Assembly: GCA_019722365.1 (NCBI GenBank)
Contig: JADFUC010000846.1
Span: 372,001 to 436,000 of the forward strand
Direction: 5' to 3'
From: Lithospermum erythrorhizon
Taxonomy: Eukaryota; Streptophyta; Magnoliopsida; Boraginales; Boraginaceae
Length of the DNA stretch: 64,000 nt
Made by a program: the position numbers and the translations under genes. Below, piece by piece: positions 35,090 to 48,300 of the stretch; positions within the stretch are counted from its first letter, which is position 1; every line of letters begins with the position of its first letter. The notes under the pieces were generated by a model. The model saw nothing but the letters and a program-made list of their open reading frames with translations, made no database searches and was not told the origin of the DNA.

Positions 35090-38000
35090 TTATGCTAATT
35101 CCTTTTGAAAATCGACATTGTCAACAAAGACCTGCATAATAAAATGAGCACTAAAACATATGGAAAGTAGAAAAACATCATAATTTATATTGGAAGAGAG
35201 GATGAAAACCAAATGTCATGATTAGTGGAATTAATATACTAGAAACTGTAGATAAAACCAGTTACAAGACATACTGATTTCCAGCCATCGGGATCTAGAC
35301 AAGCAGTAATCTTGGTATTGATGATAGGCAAGGGCCCAGGTTCAAGAATGATTTCCCCTCCATAGAATTTTACTGCAGATGCGGTCTTATAAACATCGTC
35401 TGTACCAATTGCAATCTGTCAAAGCAAAACCATTGTTTGTTACACTGCAACAATTAAGCTCTATTACTTTCTTAAAAGCACCTTCATAAGAATGTGGATG
35501 TTCAGCTTACGTGTTCAATGTTATAGTATAAATGAGAAAAACATCACCTGGCCATAACCATTTCCTTTGTCGTATTCCTTTATTCCGTAAGTGTAAGTCA
35601 ATTCCAAGACCGCAGTTTTATCTTCAGGTCCATAACCCATGACAGCTATTTCACTCTGTAAATGTGCATAACAATCACAAGAATATAACATGAAATACTA
35701 ATAATGTTAGATGGTATGACAAATGTGATTAAAACAAGTTCCACCTTCATACTAGTTATCTCGTATAATTAGTCGACTCCAAAACTGCATTTTATCTTAT
35801 AGCCATTATTTCCCATGATAGCTTACACACACTTTCCAACGGCATAAGAAATTATACTTAAAAAAGAATTAAGTTGTTCAAATATTTGGAACAACGTCAT
35901 CAATGGTAAGTAGGGTACTATCGTAGCATAGATGTAAAGATATACTGCAACATATATCATATACAATTACCTTATACGAATTGGTATGGAGATATCTACT
36001 AGTGTTACTCTAGGATAACATACATTTAATGTAGTGATAGACTAATAATAAGAACTCCAAAGTTGATAACCTGTAGAAAGCTTTTATGTGGGAGTGTATT
36101 AACACATTTAGAAGTGAAAAGGCCACTTCCCTAATAAATGCTTGTGGTAATTTTTTACCATAGAAAGGGGTATATAGTACACACTTAGATTCTATGTTCT
36201 AATACTATGTCGCCCAATTTCTAACATCTGGCTATGCTCTATTCCTTTTACCAAATTTCCCGTTGCAACACAATGAGCAATGATTAGAGTGATAATAGAT
36301 ATTGCTATGAAGTAAGACACTTAATTCTTTAAGATGAGGTAAGTCCATAAACTTTACTCACTCTGTCCTCCGGATATTTTCTTCTGCGCAGGAGATCCAT
36401 GCCATAGGCCTTCAAGAGAAACTCAATGAATAAGAACAGTAACTAAATAGAATTAATAAAACAGAGTGCATGACAGAGAAACAATCCAAGCATGAATAGT
36501 ATTTGTAGTTACATGCTATGTATTATTACCTTTCTGTAAAAGTTAATGGAACGGTCAAGGTCCCCGACTCGAAGCATCATCTTGCACAGAGGCTCAGGGG
36601 TAGGCATCTTTTCCAAAAGCATAAACTTATACCCAGTTGGATCTTCAACCAAAGCTGCTTTTGAGCTTCCTCCGGTGACAAGACCAGGGTCTTGGATAAC
36701 CTTGCCGCCCTTTGTTTTTATAAGGGCTACTGTTTCCGCAACCTATTGGTTCTTGCATATTGAGATTTATATGTCAATGTCATAAATAGAGGTCAGGAGG
36801 GAAAAGAAACTCGATAGTAGGCGGTTGAAACATACAAATCCAATATCAGTTACCCACTTCATGATAAAGCATTACAGCCATCCATAGAATTAGAGTCGTA
36901 ATCAAAATAAGTATGAGACTTTCAATCAAATGAAGTGCAGCTTTAAGCAGATCAGTTCCTTAGTAATTAAAAAGGTGAAGTTAGAACATGACAAATAGTA
37001 ACACTGATGCTTAGGACCTTTTGAGAATAAAAACTCAAGGGAGAGAAGAGAAAATAATACGGATTCTGCTGGTGTGTACAATTAAGGAGGGAAGAGCATC
37101 TTCCCTCACTTACATTCTGAACTCCAATGCCAAAGTATCCAAAACCAGATCCAATATCATACTTGTCGACTCCATAATCTGATAGCAAACAATGCCAAAA
37201 TACATGGTACAACAGAATTTCAGATTGGACAAAGGTAAATTGACCTATCCACAAAAATTGAATTAGATTTCAAGAAGGCCTACTGTATGTAAGTTCAATA
37301 GCTAAATTTGACTCTTCAGGTCCATATCCGAGAAAAGCATTTGAGTATTTCTCCTCCGGGATGTCACGCTGTCTTAGAAGCTTCATACCTAAGCACCCTC
37401 TATAGAACCTATAACAGAAAAATATTTATATAAGCTTTGTTTAATTGAAACACAGAAAATATTCAGTTTCATTCACGCCAAAGTACTTTATTGTTTTCTC
37501 CAGATCCCCAACACGATAAACAACATGAAGCATTCTTCTCTCGTCTTTCTTTGTCCAATCTAACAGAGTTTCCTCTTCTGAAGAGCTGGTTGGTAAAGAT
37601 GGATCTACTCTTGTAGGGGTTCTAGTTGCACCTCCATCAGCTTTTGCCAATTGAATGAAATTCTCTCCAAATATTTGTGACTGAGGGATTACTGTAAACA
37701 GTTAAACGTAAGCAAGTATTCCTTAGCTTAACTACAAGCTAACAATTTTCTACTTGTGCTTGAAAGTGAACATATTGTCTAGCCTAGGCCCTAGATGCCC
37801 ATTACTAATGCTAATGAACCTGTTACCTCCGATCATAAGTCGACAAGTAGTCTACTATTTCACCCCCGAAAATTGATAACAACTAACTCCCAGAAATAAC
37901 TCAATTCATCGCAATCCTTTCATATGCATGCCTGTCCTAGTTTTTCATCCTTTATGTTCCTATTTCCAACATTCCCTATCAGATATCGAATGCTCCTTAC

Positions 38001-38725
38001 TGGTGGTTACTTCACAACTCAAGACAATCTTACGCTTCTTTTTTGCAAATCTCATTTCCACCTAGAATGGATTCAACCGGAATTAAGAAACTCAAGCAAT
38101 CTACTTTGTATTAATGAAACCAAAAAAATCTTGACTATTGAACTACAAAAATATTCCTTTCCCAATATCCTAAACGCGAATCCACCTAGACCATAACCAT
38201 CACACTGGTCAGCATAGGGGCTGAGCCAACCCCTTCTGTATATCCCCTAATCCCCCTCTAATGTCCATTGGTCCATTACCATTATCAATTCCAATTAATT
38301 CCACCTTTAACACTTTGTATTATTAACATTATTTCACTAATAAAAGTAATTCTCTTATCCTGCCCACAATCTAAATCATAGCTCCCCAACCATTAGTTAA
38401 AGAACTGATCAATTCTCACAAACACCTTAACAAATTAGCAATAATGGATAAAACAAAAACAAAAAACAGTTTTTTAGACTAGAAAACATAACAAAACAGA
38501 AACCCAATTAAGCTAATAAGATAAAAGTGCTAACTAATCACAAATCAGTCCATATAATATCAATTCAAATGCCAAAGCTACATTATGACATGTGGGTAGA
38601 TTGCAAATTTACATACTAGCACCAAGTTGGATGAGTGCAAGTCTACGAGATGAGTTATAGGAACTAGGAAGAGGTGAAGAAGAAGACTTTAACGTTGACA
38701 TTGAGGGTAGTTGAAGGGAAGCCAT
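35090..38725 (-). CDS. GLX1: Two-domain glyoxalase I homologue, plastid type, altered metal site
   Basis: Glyoxalase I converts the methylglyoxal-glutathione adduct to S-lactoylglutathione. Exons (minus): 38725-38617, 37691-37487, 37408-37284, 37178-37114, 36742-36530, 36409-36362, 35655-35548, 35415-35275, 35131-35090, giving 351 residues, the length of the plastid plant form. Residues 1-50 are rich in Ser and Leu with few acids ([18 protein letters not shown]), fitting a transit peptide. Domain 1 spans about 88-215 and domain 2 about 220-350. In domain 1, H92 ([11 protein letters not shown]) and E143 (IELTY) are kept, but the family His in GFGH is Y161 and the Glu in KFELLE is M209. Domain 2 has K222, E273, Q291 and V341 at the matching places. 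So one of the two composite metal sites has lost ligands; activity should not be assumed. Confidence 0.9.
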
Positions 38726-39092
38726 TATTGTTGCATCAACTCAGTTTCCGTACGATGTTTCTTCACTTTCTTGACGGTTGAACTAATAAATATCCGTTTT
38801 CTGGTAATATCACAGGTCCAAATGCGCGCGCACCTATGATTATCCGTTTACGTCAAATAAAAAATATTAGTAAGATTTCTATTCAGCCGACGATTAACAT
38901 TACAGATATTTCCTAAAGCTAGATAAATTTCCTCCCCCACTTATAAAAGCAGTTGCAGATGTTTTCCCATTTTACTCTATTAATTATTAAATTATCCTTT
39001 ACGACACATATTATGACAAAGACACTAAATCAATAATAGTTGGCTACTATTTTTTCATAGATATCTAATCTTAATTCTAGTCTCTCTAATCC

Positions 39093-39095
<3 letters not shown>

Positions 39096-39127
<32 letters not shown>
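39096..39127. repeat. (TA)n microsatellite
   Basis: Alternating TA over about 32 bases in gene-free DNA. Confidence 0.95.
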
Positions 39128-39130
<3 letters not shown>

Positions 39131-39599
39131 AAATTAAACCCATTAGGGGAAATTTTATTAAAAGCACAATACAAAATCGTTTTTGGGATGAAACCCAATA
39201 CATAAAGAAAACCTTCGTAGAAAACATACGAAACCCTAAAGATTAAATCAGGCCCTCACACTCGATGAACTCCACACATAAAATCGTGTCTCTCTCGCCA
39301 GCTTTGTGATACCCAATTGTTGAATGTGTTATCTCTTTATCATAAAAATGATTACCACTCTTTTCAACATATATAAAAGTATGAATAATCATTTTTTACA
39401 ATTTGTATAAATCATATATTACCGCTCTTATTAGACATCTATTCATCGAAAAATAAACTACAAAATTTTCGATAAGGTTAATTATGGATAACAACAAACT
39501 CATATAATATAATTATTAAAATAATAAATAATACAAAGTCACTTAATTGTCTAATTAAGTTCTAACAGTTATAAGAATCTTAATGTGTAAAGTTGCACT

Positions 39600-40260
39600 T
39601 CAACCATTTTTATATAATTTTGATATTTCTCAATACCACAAGAATATCATTTTTATATGATTTTGATATTTCTTAATACCACAACAATACCATTTTTATA
39701 TAATTTTAGTATTTATCAATACCACAAGAATATAATTTTCTATGATTTTGGTATTTCTCAATACCACAAAAATATAATTTTTATATGATTTTGGTATTTC
39801 TCAATACTACAAGAATATCATTTTTATATGATTTTGATATTTTTCATTAAAACAAGAATATCATTTTGGTATTTTTCTCAATAAAACAAAAAAATATTTT
39901 TATACGATTTTCGAGTATTTCAATACTATGTTAATGTATTTTTATACGATTTGGTATTTCTCAATACCACAAAATACCGCTTTTATACGATTGATATTTC
40001 TCAATAAAACAAGACTATCACTTTTATATAATTTTGGTATTTCTCAATGGTACAATAATACCATTTTTATATGATTTTAATATTTCTCAATAGTACAATA
40101 ATACCATTTTTATATGATTTTTGTATTTTTCAATACCGCAAAAATATTATCTATATATGATTTTAGTTCTCAATAAAAACAAAGCACTCATGATTTTCTA
40201 GATTTCAATACTATGTGCTAATACCATTTTTATACGACTGAAGAATAATACCAAAGCGAT
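39600..40260. repeat. 43-base minisatellite, block 1
   Basis: Units of about 43 bases built as ATACCACAAGAATATCATTT then TTATATGATTTTGATATTTC, with at least a dozen copies. Units near 39,600-39,850 are the most regular; later ones carry small deletions and changes such as TATACGATTTT for TATATGATTTT. Confidence 0.9.
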
Positions 40261-41654
40261 TTTTATATTACCAGAGCAAAAAATTGATAAATTCCTTATG
40301 TACCCTTTTCCAAGACTAATTTTAGTTACCAAACAAATTTTTCATTATTTGAGTACTGGCATGAAATTATACAACCTTAGACTTCTACGGTATTTTTTCC
40401 TTTATAAACTTTCTTTCTATGTTGTTTGCATATGATATGATATGCTTTCAAATTGTAGAGTAATTCTATAAGACTTTCAATTGACTCCATTATGCAGAAA
40501 AAAAAATATGCAAGTATAATAATGAGATGATCAATGTCATTTTTGTTTTTAAATATATTACAAATATTCAGAAAATTTGATTTTTTTTTAGTATTTTAAT
40601 TATCATATTTCAAATTTTGATTCTATATTATGAAGAACATTAATTTAGAATAGTAATTTATTAATTTTTTAGCATATATATAAACATTACTACATGAACA
40701 ATTACAAAATAATTAAATTAAAATAAAATAAAATTGTGTATGGTATATCTTCTTATTTAGTGCAGTATCATCATGTGTTAGTAGCATGTGCTGGTGATTA
40801 AACAGAGGTTCAGTATCGCACGTAACTTTGCGTAAAAACCTTTCGCCCGCACTCAAACGAATTATACTTGAAAAAGAAGTAAAAAACGCCGCTTTTCATC
40901 CTTAACTAAATTATAATAAAAAATCGTTTTTAATCAAAAACATTTATTCGAATTGCTCGCATTAAATACAAGTTATAGATAGATAAATTCATGAAATGTT
41001 AGACAAATTTTTCTATGTTAGTATTTGCATGAATACAATACCAACGGAGAAATATGGCTCTCTTTAATTATCAAATTATCCCGACACCATTTGAGATGAT
41101 GTTATATGCGATCCTAAATATAATTTTCGGCGAATATATTTCACAATACATGGACGATAGTTATTTTAGTAGATGAAATTTTTTAAACTTTATGATGTTG
41201 TTTTCTTTTTAATTGTGAACATAAAATTGATTATATCAAGTGAAATTATTTTAAATAAGTGACATTAAATAATTTGGAATTAAAGATCAAAAATCTTACT
41301 ATTTAAAATTATCCGGGAGAATGATTGTTTATAAACAGTTAAAGTAATTAATATAAATGTAAAAATATTAAGTTATATATCCAAAGATTTTTATCCCTTA
41401 CTTATAAAAGCAATACGTTTTTATACCCGCTGTAAGAAACCTCTGCTTCGCACGATTGTTTTCCAATAAAACTTTTCCATTTTTTTCACGTAATTTTGCT
41501 CATAACTATTCGAATTATATCGGTACGTACATACTGACGTTTTTTTCTTGTCTCAGACATAAATTTAAAAGTAAAGGTCAATTAATTATTTAGGTAAAAT
41601 AGACATTTTATCCTATTTTGTCTCACGATAGTTTAAAATTGCTCTCGCATTATC

Positions 41655-42015
41655 GCCGTCGAATAGCCTTTTATATGATTTTGTATTTCTAAATACCACA
41701 ATAATACCATTTTTATACGAATTTCTAGATTTCAATACTACAAGCATCACTATTTTTATACGATTTATTTCTCAATAAACAAGATAATAATAATTTTATA
41801 TTTATTTCGATATTTCTCAATACCACAAAATATTATTTTTATCTCGATTTTTGGTATTTCAATAAAACAAGCATCACCCATTTTATACGATTTTATATTT
41901 CAATACCATTATAATTTTAAACGATTTTGAGCATGCCTTTTAATACCACAAAAAATATTATTTTATATTTATTTTATTTATCAATAAAACAAAGAATATC
42001 GCTTTATACGATTTT
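41655..42015. repeat. 43-base minisatellite, block 2
   Basis: The same monomer as the block at 39600-40260 (TTTTATACGATTT, TATTTCTCAATACCACAA), in about eight more degenerate copies. It is separated from the first block by 1.4 kb of unrelated AT-rich DNA and ends about 380 bases before the carboxypeptidase-like gene. Confidence 0.85.
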
Positions 42016-42397
42016 AATATCAATCGTCAAAAATATCGAATTCAAAAGTAATACTGAATACCACTCGATAAGCCTTCTGACTTTGCGATCGCCATCTTTT
42101 GTTGGACAATGACAGAAGAGCATGAGAATATACTCATCAGATATCGACAACTGAAGTAGCCTCCTAAAGACAATCCAGTCCTCGCTCCTCAACCGATATT
42201 AACCATTAAGGCAGATACAAGGATAACATTTATATTAAAATGTAATCTTTTAATTAACAAATCATGTTAAACAAATGAATCACTTATTTTTTAATCATTT
42301 CTATGTTTAAACTATGTGCAAGTTGTTTACTTGCATGTGTACTCTAAACTCCTTAGATTCATAAGCAAACATCATAGTCAACTAAGGAGAAAGAACA

Positions 42398-45300
42398 ATG
42401 TTGATCTACTACAGAACTTCATTAATGGCATGGTTTATGATATATTATTATATTTTAACATTTGCACTTTTTTCTCACTTAACTTTCTCTCAGTCCATTG
42501 TTGATACATTACCTGGTTTTCCTGGGGAATTACCATTCAAACTAGAAACTGGGTATGTGTTATTTTTCTCATTTAATCATTTTTTTTTTCAATCTTGAAA
42601 TTTCATTTTTTATGTTTCTTGTTTAAATTGGTCATTAAAATGGATCAGTACACTACCTATGTTTCTTATTTGTTGTGAAGTAGTAGATATTTTTCTTGGG
42701 TCAATTCGAAATAGTCCCTTTGTTGTCACATGTATAAGTGCTCCCTTACCCTATTAGGTGAGAGCCTTACCCGATTAGGTGGGAGCCTCTTGCGAGGTAT
42801 CGGGGCATGTTGAGTTGGTCATTTAGTGACTTAAAAAAATATGATCTTGTGTGGTTTCTTTTCTCTTTGAAGGTATGTTGGTGTAGGGGAATCAGAAAAT
42901 GTGCAGCTGTTTTACTATTTTATAGACTCTGAGAACAATCCAAAAGAAGATCCTCTCATACTTTGGCTCACTGGTGGACCTGGTTGTTCTTGTCTATCTG
43001 TACTTCTCTATCAAATGGGTTAGGATCTTTGACTTTGTTTTGTGAAATTTGCATATTTTTTAGAATATAAGAGAAGTATCTTATTATTTGAGTGTTAAAT
43101 TGGCTTCTGTAAGATTGTTTGTTTACATAAAAGATTTGCCTCGAATGCTTTTAATTGAAAATACATTACTAGTTTTTTCCCACATTGCTTTTTGATCATT
43201 TAATTCTATTTAAATAACCCAATCTTTATCAAGCTGGTTCAAAACGACCATGAGATAAAGCTTCACCGCTTAAAATAACTACACGCCCGGCCCGTTCGTT
43301 TGGTGTTTGGTGTTTGGTGTTGTGGAGCTGACTATGGGTATGCAGCCTAAAAAAGAGACCAGACTCTCTTTATTTCTTTTTGATCTCGATTATTTTGAAT
43401 AGAGTCACATAATAAAGATTCATCACCTTGACGTTACAAACGTTTTTTTAACTTTCATAATTCAAAACCAGCCTCTTCCTTCTCCTATAACAGAGCACAT
43501 CCGAATTGGGAGCTACCGGTCTAGTAGTATCGCCACCTCGGTCCGCCGGATTGCTCTTTCAAGCCACGCGCTTCATACCATTAATACAAATGGGGTTGGG
43601 TAACTTTTGGTTCCGTTTTTTGCTCGCAACACACCGGGTTCGAAGCTGGTATCTCAGACATCTTGTACTACAATTTGAAAGCTTAACTTGTAAACCATGC
43701 CTTCCAAATCGAAATTGTCTACAGATATTCAAACCGAACCTTGAATCTTGTAACAACAACTATAAAAAGATGGTCCCAAAACTCGCTTATGTACTCGTTT
43801 CTCGATGCCGGGATTATGCTACGGCTTGAAAACGTCCCCCCGAAATATCCGCTGCCTTCCGACGGTTACTCCTCTATACTTGGGGTTGTTCCCAAACGCG
43901 CTGAAAAGAACTCAGTGTTGCCTTTGATAAAGATAAAGATCAAGCAGCGCCATATTCGAACAAATACGACTAATTACCCTGCTTGGATTTATATACTATT
44001 CACAACCGCCAAGTTAATTGGGATGCCTTGTGAGGAGAAATACGGTAATGATGACGCTGTAAAGAAGAAATACATGTAGTCAAGTTAGGTTTTCAAATGA
44101 TCGGTAACAAATCGAATATGATCAAGCAGACAGTTTTGAAAATCGGTAATCGACGCGATTAATGCATAAACTTCACGCAAGTGTTTTTGCCACGCTATTG
44201 AGAAATTTCTCCTTTCGAATGATTACAGTGAACAACCGAAACACATGTTGAAGACTTCACCTTGTCCAAATATCAGCAACACGGTAACTCCGAAGAAAGC
44301 CAACCGTCTCAAAGACAAAGTCGCTAACGGACAAAGGAGAAAGTCGGAAGAATTGAGCGCACTTCACCAAGGCAAACCTGGGTGGAAATCAGCGGTCCTC
44401 CAACAACAACAAGTTCAAAGCGCAAGTAAAAGCGAATCTAGAAAGGCATCAAGAAGCCAACATCGAACAAGCTCATCAAACCAGCGCCCAGACAAGAGCT
44501 AGTTACCGCTAGCCATACGATGCAAAGCCGACACAAGGCCTATCAATGCTTCAGCCAAAAGCCGATGCCCCCTGCCCAACATGCAACTAACCTGATCAAG
44601 GCCGGATACAGAGCTTCTCGCCATTCGCGGCAACAGCGAGTCGCTCCAGACTTCGGCAGGATGTCGGGCTGACGGAGAACGCCGCCTCGGGAAACTCCTA
44701 ATCGCTGAATTCCGGGCAAAGCGAGTGTTCTCAAGTAGTTCTCCTCACCTCCTGGGAAGACCCTTCTTAAGAATTTATTCAGATGCACCCACTAGTGCCT
44801 GCAACCCAGCTGCCCGGTGGCCTTATTAAAACAAAGCTAGTTCTAAACTTGTATTCGAGGCCTACGTCAGAAATGACTGTGAAGGGAGAAGTTCAGAGCG
44901 GCTATCCTTCAAATGCGGCTTATTTATTCAATGTTGTACCTTCCTTGATTAATAATAATACATCTATCATTATATCATTGCATTATCGATATTTGCATGC
45001 TATCAGTGACATGTTAATGCCGCATCCATTAAACATCTCATGCACCGTCTCATCATACCCGCCTTTATCTTCATCCGAGCCACCCAAATGCCCACTCAGG
45101 TGGCTTTCAAGTTTACCCGTGGCCTAAGAACCCGCGAATCTCTGTGACAAACCCAAGTATTTAGTTAATTCACACCGACCTAGTCAATTTTAAGAACACT
45201 GTGAGTAGCGGGAAAGCACCATTACGCGATCTCTTTATGGGACGACCGCTCTGTATACTAGTGGTCTACCTTCGAGCCAAGAGCCGAGTCGAGGATTATG

Positions 45301-48300
45301 TTTATCAAGCTTCAAGAACGAAGAGTAACCAAATTGATGAAAGACAAGAGCATCAAGGTCCGATCGCTGTAGTGATGTGGGTCTTCTACCCGAGAGAGTT
45401 TCTCATGGCGAGTAACGGATTATCCAGCTTTGCATCAAGGCCCCTTACTTACCTCAACAAACGGGATAAATTGAACGAAGAACAAAGATATTTGAAAATA
45501 CGATTTAATGCTATGCTCCTAAGTTCCGACTTCCCATTTAGACGCTTGGGAGTGGTTTTAAGCGCTATTACATTCTTAATGGTACCCCATGTTAAGCTGG
45601 GATAGCAAGACTCCTTTATGAGATTCGAGGGTTATCCCCCTAACTCGAGGTTTCTAGAAAGGCGCATGCTTCAGCTGCTGGCTCGGCTCGGTATTTCCAA
45701 GAAGCACTCAACATCGACCCAAGACCTACGATCAGAAAGCTTTATTTGCATGCCGTAATGTACGCATATGATTCATGTCTTTATTCCATCGCTCTATATC
45801 CGGTGCTGTAGACAGCTGAAGCTTTTTGAGTACGATTTCTTTAAAGAAAGCACGTTTGTCTTCTCCCTGCTTCGCTACGATACGCCTCGATTCATACGAT
45901 ACGCCTGATGCACACGATGCATCTGTGATACCCGACATACCCGATATCACGCCAAGATGCTTAGTTCATCTAACTCTAGGAGACCTTGTAGTGGACTTAG
46001 AAAGAGTAAGAGCATCTAGAAATGAGAGAAATACTTCGAGACGACTTTATGTTTAACTCTTCTATCCGAGATTGCCACGCGATGATTATATGTCGATGCA
46101 ACTGGGCTTTCGCCCATATTATCGGTGACTTCCATCCTAAGACTTACCGCGCGAAAAGCCAATGGTGTCTATCGATGCTACTTTCGAGAGAGGCCATTAA
46201 GAGTTTAACTTGATTCGACGGTACAACCAAACTCGGGGAGTTAGTCGATTTACCTAAGCGGTTGCAAGCTTATTAGTACTTAAGTGGATCTTTAAGAAAA
46301 AGATTTGCACTGACGGTTCAATAGATTCAAGGCAAAGCCATGATTCGAGGCTTTACAATGTGCTAAGGATATAGATTACTTTGATACTCTATTCTCCGCT
46401 GACTGGCATGGCCACTATCAGTGGCCTCGACGCTTTTAGCCGCTATTCACGGGTTGCAGATACATCGATGGACGTTAAGACCGCTTTTTGAACGCGACGA
46501 GGAAGAGATTTATACGACCCAACCCGGTGGCTTTATGAATGTGGTCGTGAGTGGTAAAGTTGCTGCAGTTCAAAAAAATTGCATTTGCTCAAACAAGCAC
46601 CAAAACAAATGTATGAGAAGTTTAGTGATACTTTAAGTAAAGAATGCTATGCTGCGGAACAATTTCGACTCAGCGGTATACTCTATGTGTTGGGGACTCG
46701 ATTGTGTGATCATATGCTCATATGTTGACGACATGCTGATTTTGCAAGACTACGTAATTATGTTAATAAGCACTTTCAAGGATTTTCTTGTCATCTAAGT
46801 TTCGAGATGAAAGACTTGAAAGTGGTAAGTTTTGATACTATCCTAGGAGTTCGAAGCCGCGAGAAACCCGAGGTGTCTCATCGAGTCAATCTCATTAAGC
46901 GCGGAGAAGATTTTGAGGAAGTTTAATCTGGAGGTTACACTCGCCAGACTCCCCATGACGCTAAGGTACACTGATGAAAATTGGGCGATAAGGTTCTCAA
47001 ATAGAATACGCTAAGATTGGAGCGCTATGTTCTCGACTAACTGTACTCGGCCCGATACGCTTTTACGCCGTTAGTAGGTTAAGTCGGTATACCCATAACT
47101 CCTAGCAATGAAAGATCGGGATTTCTTCTTCATCGATTAATTTATACCTAAAAGTGAACTATCGGTGTTAGTTTGAACTTAAGTGAGTTCCCTCACAAGT
47201 AAGTGGGCGGTATCATGATGCTAACTGGTCTCCGTGTAAAGGATGATGCATTTGTTCTACCAAATGATATGTGTTTACCCAAGGTGAGTGAGCTATTTTC
47301 TTTTAAGCCTCGCTGCTGCATTTCAGATAATGGGGCTGGCCCACCATTGAGTCCGGAAGTTCATTGCACTCAGCCTTTGTGTCGTTAAGCCGAAACGGTC
47401 AAGAACCTGTTTCAGGGGCCTATGTACCGTCATGTGCAATCCAGCGGTACCGGGTCTTCAAGACCGCGATTCTCAAGCGCCTAATGGAGTCGCTAATCAC
47501 GCTACAACGGGTAAGAAAGACATACGCAAATTAGATAATGGCGCGAGACAACTCCCGAAAATTCGGGTTATTTCTGGATCATGCTGAGGTCCCAATGTAA
47601 TCTTGGTCGATCCTTTTTACTAAGGGATTAACTAGGCGAGTTATTCTCGAGACGTCGAGTGGATAGTGGCCGGCCCCCCAATCAAGATAGCACGTTGACT
47701 TCGACGCACTACTTTCCTATCCCTATTGGGCTACAGAAGAAATAAGCTGATAAAATCCTATAGCCATATGTTTTTGGTGGTGCTTATCGAGACGCACTCT
47801 CTCACGGATACCTTGGTCCATGACTATTCATAACCAAAGTTCTCGTATCGCAACGCACGTATCGAATTTTGGGTCAGCGACCTTCCATAACCAAAGATCA
47901 GGCGGCGCTTCAGACGCACTCGATGGAAATTTTTGTGAGGATGGACTTAAGTCCCACAACTCAAGATAGTGTTTCGAGACACACCATAGAGTTACCTACG
48001 CGAGCCAATTTAAAGACTGGGGGTCGCCTTCAGAGCACCATACATCAGCGCACGCACGGCCCTAAACGCTGCTTGTGCATTTCAAGGGACCTACACAATT
48101 TAGAGAGATAGTATTGGCCATGTCTCAATCGCGCCTCCACAAGCTCAAGACGAAAGTTCACTCCATCGGGTAATCAAGTTTGTTGCCCCATTTCACTACG
48201 TGGTCAATTCAAATCGAAAAGATATTGACGCTTAAGATTCAACCCTGACCGTAAATTCTCCTTAGCCTTTTCTCGCTCCTTCCCTTCGCCATCGCTGGGA

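Larger units (their letters stand above)
38726..42397. other. Gene-free region with tandem arrays
   Basis: The first 100-150 bases should hold the glyoxalase promoter. The rest has no gene I can support. It contains a (TA)n run at 39096-39127 and two blocks of a 43-base tandem repeat. Open frames at 41927-42192 lie in or next to the repeat and are not genes. Confidence 0.6.

Noticed and set aside
39600..42015. CRISPR-like array
   Set aside because: The repeats are contiguous, AT-rich and diverged, with no unique spacers, in a plant nuclear setting.
45201..45605. 134-codon frame as a possible host gene
   Set aside because: Its segments align in order with copia integrase and it lies between the LTRs, so it is a retroelement remnant.
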